Positions 1-8,611 of a stretch of 64,000 bases of DNA are shown one piece after another. Below the pieces are notes generated by a model, which did not search any database, was not told the origin of the DNA, and saw only the letters and a program-made list of their open reading frames with translations. Numbering within the stretch: position 1 is the first letter of the stretch; the number at the start of each line of letters is the position of its first letter. Origin of the DNA: a virus; IMG/VR virus record IMGVR_UViG_3300044972_000601, positions 44,206 through 108,205 of that record; one strand, written 5' to 3'. A program made the translations under genes and the position numbers.

Positions 1-2859
1 TCCAAAGTTAACTAGACCAGTGCCTGTGATGAATGTGATTGGGTTCACATGAATGCTTGCTAGCGTATCACGTTGTCCGTTGTTCAATGCAGTTGCATTA
101 AATTCACCAGTTAGCGGATCAACATAACCCACTGAGCTAACATTAGTAATACCGCCACGGCGTGTTCCTGCTGGAGCAAACCATGGATAAGAGACATTAT
201 CGCTTAGAGCAATTGTACGCAACATCATGTGGCTTGGAGGAACAACAATGTTGTTGCCTAACAAGTCTGTGGTATAACCCCATGGATAGAACACACCAAG
301 ATAAGCATCTGTTGCAATTAATCCGTCATCGCCGTTAACTGTTGCGTTTGCTGTGTTGTTACCCCAGTTGCTTAGTGTAGTAGCATCTGGTGTTAAACGT
401 GCTGGTGTATCGCCAACCACGAATGCAGTTTGTCCACGGTCGTAGTTTAAGCCAACCAATGCTGTAATTGCTTCAGTATAACCTGGGCAAGCCATCAAGT
501 TGAAAATAAGTGATTCTTCATCACGCATGTTTGTGTTGCCGTTGATTTCTGCATTGATTGCAGCAAGTACAACTTGACGTACAGCCTTGCGTCCAAATGA
601 TCCAGCACCATTAACTTGGTTGGCAGCATAGCTAACCCAGCGAGCTGGATAGTAGTCTGTCATCACTTCATCACCAAATCGGATGTTACGTGCAAGAACA
701 TCAACATAAGTTTCTTGATAACGTTTAACGTTAAATCCACTACGACGCAAATTCCATAACAATGTTCCTGATGGATACAATGCAGGATCTGGACAGTCAA
801 AATCTACAAAATCGCTGCCTAACAAGTCAACTATAGGACTAGCGTCAGGACCTTCACCAGTTGTGTTCCAACGTGCGTCTGCAAATAAAACACCATTTTG
901 TGTTGTTTGATCTGCGTTATCAAGTAGTACCCATTTCTTAGTGGTAAAGTTAAATTTATAGATTAATGGGAAGTTTTCTAAATCAGCAGTACTGATCCAC
1001 AAATCTCCGTTTACCAGTGCAGTTCCATCAGACTGTAATGTTGGTCTAGTTGCACTAACAATCGGACCTGTTGGATTACTGCCTGCAATACTGCTATAAC
1101 CCTTCCAAATTGTACCGTTATGCACCATGATATCAACTTCGTCAATCATGGTGTTGTACCACAATGTACCGTCTGTTGGTGTTGATGTAGGTGCAGTGTC
1201 ACTTGATGTAATATCAAAAGACTCTGTCCACAAACTTGCAACACCATCTGCAACACCTGTTGGATCTAGGTAGAAATTAGTAGTTGTACCAGCTGCAAAT
1301 AGTTGATTTATCGGAGCACCAGTTCCGTCGGTGAATTTAATGTCGCCGCCGTCTGTGTGACTAATAACAATTTGATTAGTAGTAGTTCTTGTGGCAGTTA
1401 CTGGAAGACCAGTTAGTTGAGAATGTAACTGATCCAACAATGAATTTACGTTTTGCACAGGATCAGTTCCTGCTGTAAATGTAACAGTGACATTGGTGTA
1501 GGTATTTGATCCTGCACGGCTTACGTCCAATTGGAATGTATTAGTGCCAGCAGTGAAATTACGGGCAGTTGTGATTGCAATCGAAGTTACTATAGTTGGA
1601 CCAACTCCTGAACGTGCATAAATTTTAAAATCTGCTTCGTTGGTTGTTTCGGCATCATTTGTTTTTACATAAACAGTACCGATTGCTAGGCCTAGTCCAC
1701 CTGTTAATGGATCTAATCCGTTAAGGGCCTGGGCTGCTGTTGGGTATAACGAAACTGCTTGCTCTACAAAGGCACCAGTAGTTGCACTGTATTTTTTAAT
1801 AATATAGTCTGCACCTTGATTAGGTTTAGTTGTCTTAACCCAGATTGAACCAGTTGGAGCATTGTCTGCATCGAATGTTGGAACTGAAGTGTGTTTGCTG
1901 ATTTGTAATACAGGAGCGATATAAGTAGTTGAAGATAATCCAACTTTTGCTACAGTAGTGCCACTGATCACAATGTCAACACCACTAGAATAAAGATTTA
2001 AAAATCCGCTAATTGCGGCTGCTTTAACACCACCTGCAGAAATGTTTGCAGCATTGATGGCAGCAGCCAATGCAGTCACTGACTCAACACCAGTTACAGT
2101 AACACTGTTAATAACAATTTCGTCGCCCACTAGCAGAGTGGGACTAACTATGTTTCCAGTGGCAGCAGGCCAACTTGCTTTCCAAGCACCTGTTCCAACT
2201 TTAACCCATGTTCCTGCGGCTGTGTTTGTTAAAACTTTTTTGTAGTACAATCTATTAAGACTTGTAGTTGCTACCAGTGCATACTCGCCGTTGGCACCAA
2301 CTGAAGTTGCAGGATCTCCGTCTGCAACTGCTCCGACTAGTTGATTAACATCAGTGATGATTGTTGGGTAACGAACATTGTCCGTGCCAAATGTGCCAGT
2401 GTCTGCGTTATATTGGTTGACGCCAAATTTGGTGTCCGCAGTAGCAAACCAGTATGTTCCGTCAGCTGGTGCACCAGTAGGTGCTTCTGCTTTGCCTGTC
2501 AGTTGGTCAAGATCTAAATCTGCACGTACCACATACGCACGATTGCTCACCCCTAAGAAGCTGTATGCAGCCTCTAAACCATACTCATTCTGTTCACCAG
2601 CATGGATAGGATTGTTGTTTGAGTCAGTGTAAAATTTGGGTATACCAAATGTATCTGAAAGATCTTTCTGGCTAGTAAGCAAATATATTTTGCCTGCGTT
2701 TGCTGCCAGTGTTCCAGGTGCGGTACCAGTACCTGCACCATTTTGTTTATTTTCTGCGGAAGCAACGACAATTAACGGTACAGTGCCGGGGGCAGCTGGA
2801 GTGTAGAAACTCTCGTCTATTACTGTTACGCTTACGCCTGGTGAACTTAATTGAGCCAT
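1..2859 (-). CDS. 18: Tail sheath protein gp18 (3' end cut by window edge)
   Basis: Contractile tail sheath subunit, which polymerises around the tail tube and contracts on infection. The reading frame is open from an ATG at 2859 to base 1, giving 953 codons without a stop. The N-terminus MAQLSSPGVSVTVIDESF is the usual sheath start. The last part (NVSYPWFAPAGTRRGGI, then ITFITGTGLVNFG) is the conserved C-terminal sheath region, so probably only some tens of residues are missing. T4 gp18 is 659 aa, so this one carries several hundred extra residues. Its middle contains repeated Ig/fibre-like stretches such as GTLWYNT...DIMVHNGTIWKG. A GGAG ribosome site and a late promoter box precede the start. 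The family call is firm; the role of the extra domains is unknown. Confidence 0.93.
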   Translation of the reverse strand, partial: MAQLSSPGVSVTVIDESFYTPAAPGTVPLIVVASAENKQNGAGTGTAPGTLAANAGKIYLLTSQKDLSDTFGIPKFYTDSNNNPIHAGEQNEYGLEAAYSFLGVSNRAYVVRADLDLDQLTGKAEAPTGAPADGTYWFATADTKFGVNQYNADTGTFGTDNVRYPTIITDVNQLVGAVADGDPATSVGANGEYALVATTSLNRLYYKKVLTNTAAGTWVKVGTGAWKASWPAATGNIVSPTLLVGDEIVINSVTVTGVESVTALAAAINAANISAGGVKAAAISGFLNLYSSGVDIVISGTTVAKVGLSSTTYIAPVLQISKHTSVPTFDADNAPTGSIWVKTTKPNQGADYIIKKYSATTGAFVEQAVSLYPTAAQALNGLDPLTGGLGLAIGTVYVKTNDAETTNEADFKIYARSGVGPTIVTSIAITTARNFTAGTNTFQLDVSRAGSNTYTNVTVTFTAGTDPVQNVNSLLDQLHSQLTGLPVTATRTTTNQIVISHTDGGDIKFTDGTGAPINQLFAAGTTTNFYLDPTGVADGVASLWTESFDITSSDTAPTSTPTDGTLWYNTMIDEVDIMVHNGTIWKGYSSIAGSNPTGPIVSATRPTLQSDGTALVNGDLWISTADLENFPLIYKFNFTTKKWVLLDNADQTTQNGVLFADARWNTTGEGPDASPIVDLLGSDFVDFDCPDPALYPSGTLLWNLRRSGFNVKRYQETYVDVLARNIRFGDEVMTDYYPARWVSYAANQVNGAGSFGRKAVRQVVLAAINAEINGNTNMRDEESLIFNLMACPGYTEAITALVGLNYDRGQTAFVVGDTPARLTPDATTLSNWGNNTANATVNGDDGLIATDAYLGVFYPWGYTTDLLGNNIVVPPSHMMLRTIALSDNVSYPWFAPAGTRRGGITNVSSVGYVDPLTGEFNATALNNGQRDTLASIHVNPITFITGTGLVNFG

Positions 2860-2891
2860 ATGTTTTATCTCCATGAATACATGTTCTAATG

Positions 2892-2899
2892 TATTTATA
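2892..2899 (-). promoter_or_regulatory. T4-type late promoter for gp18
   Basis: Exact TATAAATA on the minus strand, ending 33 nt before the sheath ATG. The predicted transcript start is about 6 nt further on. It is the canonical box read by the T4 gp55-type late sigma factor. Confidence 0.8.
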
Positions 2900-2960
2900 G
2901 GTTTTTTGGTTTTTCTAGCTGATATAGCGTAATGAAATTGACAAAAAAGGCTTGAAAAGG

Positions 2961-2968
2961 TATAAATA
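2961..2968 (+). promoter_or_regulatory. T4-type late promoter for the HNH gene
   Basis: Exact TATAAATA on the plus strand, 24 nt before the ATG at 2992. The 9-mer AAAAGGTAT occurs at 2955-2963, overlapping the box, and again at 2985-2993, overlapping the start codon. It sits back to back with the gp18 late box. Confidence 0.7.
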
Positions 2969-2991
2969 TTTTCACAAAGGTCTTAAAAGGT

Positions 2992-3711
2992 ATGCATCCA
3001 GATTTAATAAAAAACAAATATACAAAATGGTACGCTTTGATTATTGCTAATTGTAAAATGCGTGTTAAGCCAACTGTTTATACAGAGTCTCATCATATTC
3101 TTCCTAGGAGTTTAGGAGGTGCTGATGTTCCTGAAAATTTAGTAATCTTAACTGCAAGGGAGCATTTTGTAGCACACTTGCTATTAGCTAAAATGTACAG
3201 AGGCGATAGTGGAATTAAGATGGCACAGGCTATTAATGCTATGTCTATGCAGGATCGTGACGGAAAACGTACTCGATTAAATTCAAAAAAATATGCTCTT
3301 GCAAAGTCAATAATTAGTAAAATATATCGACAAGCTGGCAAAGAATATAAAAAAGAAAAAACAATACAGGATGAAATCTTATCTGCACATACTGATCTAA
3401 CAAAAGTATTTGATAGGGGATCTTGTAAGATATGCGGAATTCGACCAAAAACTATTAATTATATCAAAGAAGGCAAGACCTTTTATAGATCAACTTGTAC
3501 TATTTGTAGTAAAGGAGATACACGAGAACGGGTTCCAGATTGGATGCGGGATGGCTATAAAAAATTAACAAATTGCGAAATATGTAATTTTAAATCAAAA
3601 TTTACAGAACAATTACTTGTAAATAAAGAAAATAAAAAATACAAAACAATCTGTTTAAACTGTCAAGTGGCTATTAAATTGACTCCGCCGAAGTTAATTC
3701 CCGATTTATAA
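2992..3711 (+). CDS. Free-standing HNH homing-type endonuclease
   Basis: 239 aa. The HNH core is clear: SHHILPRSLGGADVPENL (HH at residues 34-35, Asn at 49) followed by TAREHFVAHLLL (His 58 and 62). The C-terminal half has two CxxC...CxxC zinc ribbons (Cys 145/148 with 169/172, and 195/198 with 221/224), probably for DNA recognition. Genes of this type in T4-like phages cut phage genomes that lack them and spread by repair. It lies alone on the plus strand between gp18 and the dNMP kinase, is visibly richer in A+T than its neighbours, and its 3' end overlaps the convergent kinase gene by 38 nt. All this fits a mobile intruder. The target site is not identifiable here. Confidence 0.85.
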   Translation: MHPDLIKNKYTKWYALIIANCKMRVKPTVYTESHHILPRSLGGADVPENLVILTAREHFVAHLLLAKMYRGDSGIKMAQAINAMSMQDRDGKRTRLNSKKYALAKSIISKIYRQAGKEYKKEKTIQDEILSAHTDLTKVFDRGSCKICGIRPKTINYIKEGKTFYRSTCTICSKGDTRERVPDWMRDGYKKLTNCEICNFKSKFTEQLLVNKENKKYKTICLNCQVAIKLTPPKLIPDL

Positions 3712-4333
3712 GAGGGTATACTTGGGCGTACAAGTCATCAATGTGTCCATTGTTGTCTAATACAGCATCAAACTCAGTACCAACCCATGCAGTTTCACTG
3801 GCATGAATTCCTAATTCTTCTATTTTAGACTTGCTCAATGCCCAGGTCATGTTGCCTCGGTCACCTTTATTCATGCTGATTGCCGCGTCGTACCATTCAG
3901 GTTCAGTGCCTCGGAGAACACGTACAACAATGCCGCCAGCATCTTTAATTGACTTAATTTCGTTAGGAAAGCGGCAATCACTGATAACAACATCGTCTGT
4001 ACTATTACGTAGCTTGTTTTCTAAACTGGCAATCCAAATATCATCGTGAAATGCTCGACGACATACTTCAGTACCCCAGTATTGTAACACCCAACGTGGT
4101 GTGAGATTGGGTATATTCAAGCGTTCTGACCACCAAGGATCTACCTGTTCACGCCATTCACGGGCTTGTTTAGTGCGTCCTTCTAACATAGTACGGTCCC
4201 AGCCGAACACTTGTGCCACTGCATCTTTAAGACTATTGGCAAATGATTCTCGACGAAATCCGTGAAAGTTAGTAAGGTAGTCGGCAATAGTATCTTTGCC
4301 AGAACCAATAAAACCGCAAACGCCTATAATCAT
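3674..4333 (-). CDS. 1: Deoxynucleoside monophosphate kinase (gp1-like)
   Basis: 219 aa. It phosphorylates dNMPs to dNDPs with ATP for phage DNA synthesis (T4 gp1 is 241 aa). The P-loop is GFIGSGKDT at residues 7-15. The conserved LQYWGTEVCRRAFHDDIWI and VISDCRFPNEI stretches match the T4 gp1 family (an adenylate-kinase-like P-loop fold). A strong ribosome site (AGGGGG) lies just before the ATG. Unlike nearby structural genes it has a sigma70-type promoter, which fits early expression of a nucleotide-metabolism enzyme. It is convergent with the HNH gene. Confidence 0.9.
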   Translation of the reverse strand: MIIGVCGFIGSGKDTIADYLTNFHGFRRESFANSLKDAVAQVFGWDRTMLEGRTKQAREWREQVDPWWSERLNIPNLTPRWVLQYWGTEVCRRAFHDDIWIASLENKLRNSTDDVVISDCRFPNEIKSIKDAGGIVVRVLRGTEPEWYDAAISMNKGDRGNMTWALSKSKIEELGIHASETAWVGTEFDAVLDNNGHIDDLYAQVYPLINRELTSAESI

Positions 4334-4355
4334 AGAGCCCCCTAATAATAGCTCT

Positions 4356-4384
4356 ATTATATAACAGTTTTATTACAAAGTCAA
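4356..4384 (-). promoter_or_regulatory. Sigma70-type (early) promoter of the dNMP kinase
   Basis: On the minus strand TTGACT (4384-4379), a 17-nt spacer and a perfect TATAAT (4361-4356) precede the kinase ATG by about 22 nt. It is the best host-type promoter seen in the window. Confidence 0.72.
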
Positions 4385-4392
4385 TTTATTTG

Positions 4393-5178
4393 TTAGCCAA
4401 TAACAAATGCATAGCCTGTACCACCTGCTATGTAAGTTTCCATTTCTTTGTCAAGATCTTTAAGTTCCGCTGTTCCAGCAGTTAATAATGCTGTACCGTT
4501 TAGTGTGATGGCACTACCTGGCCCTGCAATAGAACCAAACTTACTGCGGGCTTCTCCCAGCATGATTTTACAACTTGCCAGTGTATAGTCTTTGAGCCAT
4601 TGTTTGGCATAGATATCCTGTAGCAATACCCAGTCTGGACGATAGTTCTGACTCTTAATTAAAATTTGTTCGCCTTGTGCAAACGGGCGTTGTAAAATGT
4701 TTAGAATATGACTTGTGGGCTTCCAACTAAATTCAATGAACGATCCAAACATTTTACCCACTAGCTTTTGATAGCCAGCAAATAGTTCATATGTTGCAAG
4801 GCCGCCCATCATACTACCCGACATCAAATAGGTATTTGTATAGGCCAAGTTGAATGGTTCAAACAATGTACCACCTGCACCCATACCACTTCTACTGCCA
4901 ATTGCTCTGCGAAATACACTTTGCACATTGATAATTTCGTCGGGCAAGCGATATTCGTTTTGATCCTGTATTAATTCAAGGAAGCTATAACTTTCCTCCA
5001 CTGCGTTTGGACTGCGTTGTCGAAAGCGATTTAACGCACGATCAAGTCCAGTTTCATAGTGAATAGGGTCAAGCTCTACTTCAATCATGCCATCGCCAAG
5101 CATGGCACGAACATAGTCAAACACTTTGTTTCGTTCCAATAATGAATTAGATTCTGTTGTTGCTGGTAGATCGTCCAT
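4393..5178 (-). CDS. 13: Neck protein gp13
   Basis: 261 aa (T4 gp13 is 309). The neck joins head to tail after packaging. The N-terminal block (NKVFDYVRAMLGDGMIEVEL, then HYETGLDRALNRFRQRSPNA) and the C-terminal KDYTLASCKIMLGEARSKFG followed by SIAGPGSAITLNG are the conserved parts of the gp13 family in marine T4-like phages, as I remember them. A GGAG ribosome site lies 7 nt before the ATG. It is divergent from gp14: gp13 is on the minus strand while gp14 and gp15 are on plus, which splits the 13-14-15 block that is co-directional in T4. A degenerate late box (GCTAAATA, 5202-5195) may drive it. Gp13 is the best identification, based on family recall and neighbours. Confidence 0.75.
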   Translation of the reverse strand: MDDLPATTESNSLLERNKVFDYVRAMLGDGMIEVELDPIHYETGLDRALNRFRQRSPNAVEESYSFLELIQDQNEYRLPDEIINVQSVFRRAIGSRSGMGAGGTLFEPFNLAYTNTYLMSGSMMGGLATYELFAGYQKLVGKMFGSFIEFSWKPTSHILNILQRPFAQGEQILIKSQNYRPDWVLLQDIYAKQWLKDYTLASCKIMLGEARSKFGSIAGPGSAITLNGTALLTAGTAELKDLDKEMETYIAGGTGYAFVIG

Positions 5179-5218
5179 ATAAGTTCTCCATGTATATTTA
5201 GCTGGCGATAAATATCAT

Positions 5219-6622
5219 ATGCCAAGACTATCACTGTATAAACCCGAACGTGGGCAAGATTATAAATTCATGGATCGCCAGATTTCTGAGATGTTTCAGG
5301 TTGGCGGTACAGATGTATACTTGCACAAGTATATGGGTCCAAAATTAAACCCAAACGGTACCGCAGATCAACCTGTAATTGATTCATACAATGTGGCAAA
5401 CATACAGGATTTACTGTTTTTAGAAAACCGTGATAGGAAATACGAAGAAGAAATATACCGTATTCGTGGCATTTATAATGTGCAAAATATCGACTTTAAT
5501 CTAAGTCAGTTTGGCCTGTTCATTGATAACGATACAATTTACATGACTGTGCATATCAACGATTTTATCAAGTATATCGATCGTAAACCTATCAGTGGCG
5601 ATGTGATAGAACTACCGCATTTGAAGGATCAATTTGCACTGAATGATTACGATATTGCCTTGCCACGATATTATGTAATTGAGGATGTGGGCCGTGCCAG
5701 TGAAGGATTTAGCCCAACTTGGTATCCGCATTTGTACAGATTAAAACTTAAGAAAATAACAGATAGCCAGCAGTTTGCTGACATTCTCAACAAACCTGCT
5801 ACAGATGCTAACGGTGATCCAAGTGGTATGACATTGCGTGATTTGCTCAGTACACACAACAAAGAACTGGAAATCAACGATCAAGTTGTTGCACAAGCAG
5901 AAGCAGATGCACCCAAGAGTGGATACGAAACAAGACAGTTTTATACACTTGCAGTTGATTCTACGGGCAAACCAACATTAACAACCGCGGATGAAACTGA
6001 TATATCAGCGGCATCTTCAGTAAGAGCAAGTCAAGTGAATGGTGTTCCGGAGCGTACTGGATATACAGGTTATTTGGTAGGCGACGGTTTTCCAGTTAAC
6101 GGATACGAGTTTGGATTTGGAATACAGTTCCCTATGGCACCAGCACAAAATGATTTCTTTTTGCGTACTGATTTTTTACCCAATAGACTGTTTAGATTTG
6201 ATAGTACTAGATGGATCAAAGTTGAAGATGCAGTACGTATGAATATGACTAATAACGACACAAGACGTACTTTTAAGACTAACTTTATTAACAATACTAA
6301 TCACATGTATACTGATATTGTTGCTACTGATTATGTAAGATTAGAAATTGGAGATACGGTTGTACTTACTAACATTGCGTCCACTGTCACAGCACCGTAT
6401 GTTGTGTTAAAACTTGATACAAACAAATTAGAATATGCACTTGCAGATCATCCAGAGTTAATTTCTATTGCAGGTAGTTTTATACAAATAGCATTGCCAG
6501 TTATTAATCTAACACAAGAAACAATTCCTTACGATGGAGCGTGGACTGTAACGCTATACAATGTACGCGAAGAAGAGAGGCAAAGTCTCTCTAAGGCACT
6601 TAAACCCAAGGCAGATCTATAA
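5219..6622 (+). CDS. 14: Neck protein gp14-like
   Basis: 467 aa, well above T4 gp14 (256). It starts MPRLSLYKPERGQDYKFMDR and contains MFQVGGTDVYLHKYMGP, DLLFLENRDRKYEEEIYRI and FNLSQFGLFIDNDT. These blocks are shared with neck proteins of alphaproteobacterial and cyanobacterial T4-like phages by my recollection. The first 200 residues form the conserved core. The C-terminal half (from about residue 230) looks like an added beta-rich domain, including RFDSTRWIKVED. Its TAA overlaps the ATG of gp15 (TAATG), so the two are translationally coupled. A GATAAATA sits only 4 nt before the ATG, too close to be its promoter. The ribosome site is weak. Confidence 0.7.
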   Translation: MPRLSLYKPERGQDYKFMDRQISEMFQVGGTDVYLHKYMGPKLNPNGTADQPVIDSYNVANIQDLLFLENRDRKYEEEIYRIRGIYNVQNIDFNLSQFGLFIDNDTIYMTVHINDFIKYIDRKPISGDVIELPHLKDQFALNDYDIALPRYYVIEDVGRASEGFSPTWYPHLYRLKLKKITDSQQFADILNKPATDANGDPSGMTLRDLLSTHNKELEINDQVVAQAEADAPKSGYETRQFYTLAVDSTGKPTLTTADETDISAASSVRASQVNGVPERTGYTGYLVGDGFPVNGYEFGFGIQFPMAPAQNDFFLRTDFLPNRLFRFDSTRWIKVEDAVRMNMTNNDTRRTFKTNFINNTNHMYTDIVATDYVRLEIGDTVVLTNIASTVTAPYVVLKLDTNKLEYALADHPELISIAGSFIQIALPVINLTQETIPYDGAWTVTLYNVREEERQSLSKALKPKADL

Positions 6623-8133
6623 TGCAACATTTTTACGATGGTCAAATACGTAGATATCTAACACAAACAATTCGGGTGTTCAGTAATTTTGTAGTCAAAT
6701 ACAGCGACGGTACACTAGTACGTATTCCGGTTATGTATGGTGATGCTGACAGACAAGTTGCCAGTATCATAAGGCAAAATAGTGAAAACAAAGTTAATAG
6801 TGTTCCTAGAATTTCTGTGTATATCGGCGAATTAAGTTTGGATCGTAATAGACTTAGCGATTCAAGTTTTGTAGGAAAAGTACACTTTAGAGAACGTGGA
6901 ATCCAAGTTGACACAGCAACTGGGAATGACACGTATAATCAAAGCCAGGGCCGTAATTATACTGTTGAACGTGTGATGCCAACTCCATTCAAACTGACAA
7001 TGAAAGTAGATATATGGGCCGCCAATACTGACCAGAAATTACAAATCATGGAACAGCTATTGGTGTTGTTTAATCCTAGTTTGGAACTACAAACAACTGA
7101 CAATTACATTGATTGGACCAGTTTAACCACCTTAGAATTAACTGATGTAAAATGGGGCAGTAGAACTGTTCCAGTAGGAACTGATACTCCTATTGACATA
7201 GCTACACTAACAGTAGTAACTCCAATTTGGATTAGTCCGCCTGCTAAAGTCAAACACCTTGGCGTTATTACCAAAATTATCACAAGTTTTTATCAAGATT
7301 CAAACACAAGCCCAAGTGGATACATAGATGGCCTAGGGCAAGATCTTGCTGGCCCAACAATAACATTATCAACAGAGCTGACAAGAATAACCGAAACTAC
7401 CAGCGGTAACTTTGGAATTCAAGTATACGGTGGCGAAGTTAGATTAATGGCTTCGAGTGAAAATGCAATACCTAAAAACAATCTTTTAGAATTGCCGGTT
7501 AAACAAGGGCCAGCTATCAATTGGCTAGTGCTGTTTGAACAATTTCCTCAGCAGTATGTTGCTGGTTCCAGTAGATTGTTTTTAACGCAGCCCAACGGAT
7601 CAAGTGTCATAGGTACTATATTGATCAACCCATTGGATAATACACTACTTAATGTGTCATGGGATACTGATACACTTACTACCAACACCGGCATAGATAG
7701 TAATGGATACTTGGATACTGATATTGGATACAATTTAGGCGGGTGTCACAGAGCCAGTAGTCCGGGCACGTTCGATGCCATCATGGACCCACTGGTTACT
7801 GGGCCCAGTGATGCAAAATTTGTTTCTCGATACGGTGCATTAGCAGCTGGTCGACGTTATTTAATAATAGAAGATATCGGCAGTGTGATCAATACAGACG
7901 GTGCCGATGCTTGGAAAAGCACTGCAAATGTTGATTTTGTGGCACATGCCAACGATATTATCGAATGGAGTGGCACAGCATGGCAAGTAATTTTTAACAG
8001 CATTCAAGAAGCAGACACCATGGTATGGCAGACGAATATATACACTGGAGTTCAGTACGCATGGAACGGAGTTTCCTGGGTCAAGAGCTTTGAAGGTGAA
8101 TATAAGGCCGGCCAATGGATGATAGAACTATAA
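6622..8133 (+). CDS. 15: Tail sheath stabiliser / tail completion protein gp15
   Basis: 503 aa. T4 gp15 (272 aa) caps the tail and binds the neck. The N-terminus MQHFYDGQIRRYLTQTIRVF followed by SNFVVKYSDGTLVRIPVMYG parallels the T4 gp15 start (MFGYFYNSSFRRYATLMGDL). The TPFKLTMKVDIWAANTDQKLQ block, then IMEQLLVLFNPSLELQT, is the other conserved part. The core ends near residue 230. The remaining 270 residues are an extra beta-rich region ending in a fibre-like motif (TGVQYAWNGVSWVKSF). Translation is coupled to gp14 by a TAATG overlap. The Nudix gene starts inside its last 19 nt. Confidence 0.82.
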   Translation: MQHFYDGQIRRYLTQTIRVFSNFVVKYSDGTLVRIPVMYGDADRQVASIIRQNSENKVNSVPRISVYIGELSLDRNRLSDSSFVGKVHFRERGIQVDTATGNDTYNQSQGRNYTVERVMPTPFKLTMKVDIWAANTDQKLQIMEQLLVLFNPSLELQTTDNYIDWTSLTTLELTDVKWGSRTVPVGTDTPIDIATLTVVTPIWISPPAKVKHLGVITKIITSFYQDSNTSPSGYIDGLGQDLAGPTITLSTELTRITETTSGNFGIQVYGGEVRLMASSENAIPKNNLLELPVKQGPAINWLVLFEQFPQQYVAGSSRLFLTQPNGSSVIGTILINPLDNTLLNVSWDTDTLTTNTGIDSNGYLDTDIGYNLGGCHRASSPGTFDAIMDPLVTGPSDAKFVSRYGALAAGRRYLIIEDIGSVINTDGADAWKSTANVDFVAHANDIIEWSGTAWQVIFNSIQEADTMVWQTNIYTGVQYAWNGVSWVKSFEGEYKAGQWMIEL

Positions 8134-8564
8134 CAGAAAAAATCATATGCAGTGGTGCATTGTTTTGTGCCAAATCAACTCAAAGATTTTTATTACTACA
8201 AAAAGCACACGGCAAACATGTAGGCACTTGGGGACTAGTGGGCGGTACTAATATATCTGGAGAATCTCCTTGGCAAGGTCTTCAGCGTGAAATTGAAGAA
8301 GAAATAGGAAAAGTTCCTTACATTAATAAAACGCTACCTTTAGAAAAATTCACCAGCAATGACAGTGTGTTTAACTTTCACACGTACTTCTGTGTTGTGG
8401 AAGAAGAATTTATTCCTATTCTAAGTGACGAACACAGTGCCTGGGGCTGGTTCAGCTTGGATCGGCTTCCTAAACCCGTACACCGAGGACTCGATTTAAG
8501 TCTGCGTAATCGAGTCATTCAAACCAAAATACAAACTGTGATAGATTTAATAGATAACTTATAA
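8115..8564 (+). CDS. Nudix hydrolase
   Basis: 149 aa. Nudix enzymes hydrolyse nucleoside diphosphates linked to another group (oxidised dNTPs, NADH, ADP-sugars, capped RNA) with Mg2+. The Nudix box is nearly perfect at residues 44-66: Gly44, five residues, Glu50, seven residues, then REIEEEIG. The only departure is Lys66 where a hydrophobic residue is usual. The substrate cannot be read from sequence. It is the last gene of the gp14-gp15 plus-strand unit, overlaps gp15 by 19 nt and is followed at once by a bidirectional terminator. In T4-like phages Nudix genes usually lie among metabolic genes, so co-transcription with neck genes is unusual. Confidence 0.9.
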   Translation: MDDRTITEKIICSGALFCAKSTQRFLLLQKAHGKHVGTWGLVGGTNISGESPWQGLQREIEEEIGKVPYINKTLPLEKFTSNDSVFNFHTYFCVVEEEFIPILSDEHSAWGWFSLDRLPKPVHRGLDLSLRNRVIQTKIQTVIDLIDNL

Positions 8565-8565
8565 A

Positions 8566-8595
8566 ACAAAAAAGCCGCATCAAGCGGCTTTTTTG
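8566..8595. terminator. Bidirectional Rho-independent terminator
   Basis: GCCGC (8574-8578), loop ATCAA, GCGGC (8584-8588), flanked by six A on the left and six T on the right. It lies between the convergent ends of the Nudix gene (+) and the 1168-aa structural gene (-) and serves both strands. Confidence 0.93.
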
Positions 8596-8611
8596 TTGGG
8601 TACTGTTTGAA

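Noticed and set aside
5207-5214. GATAAATA upstream of gp14 as a late promoter
   Set aside because: It ends 4 nt before the ATG, so the predicted transcript start would fall inside the start codon.
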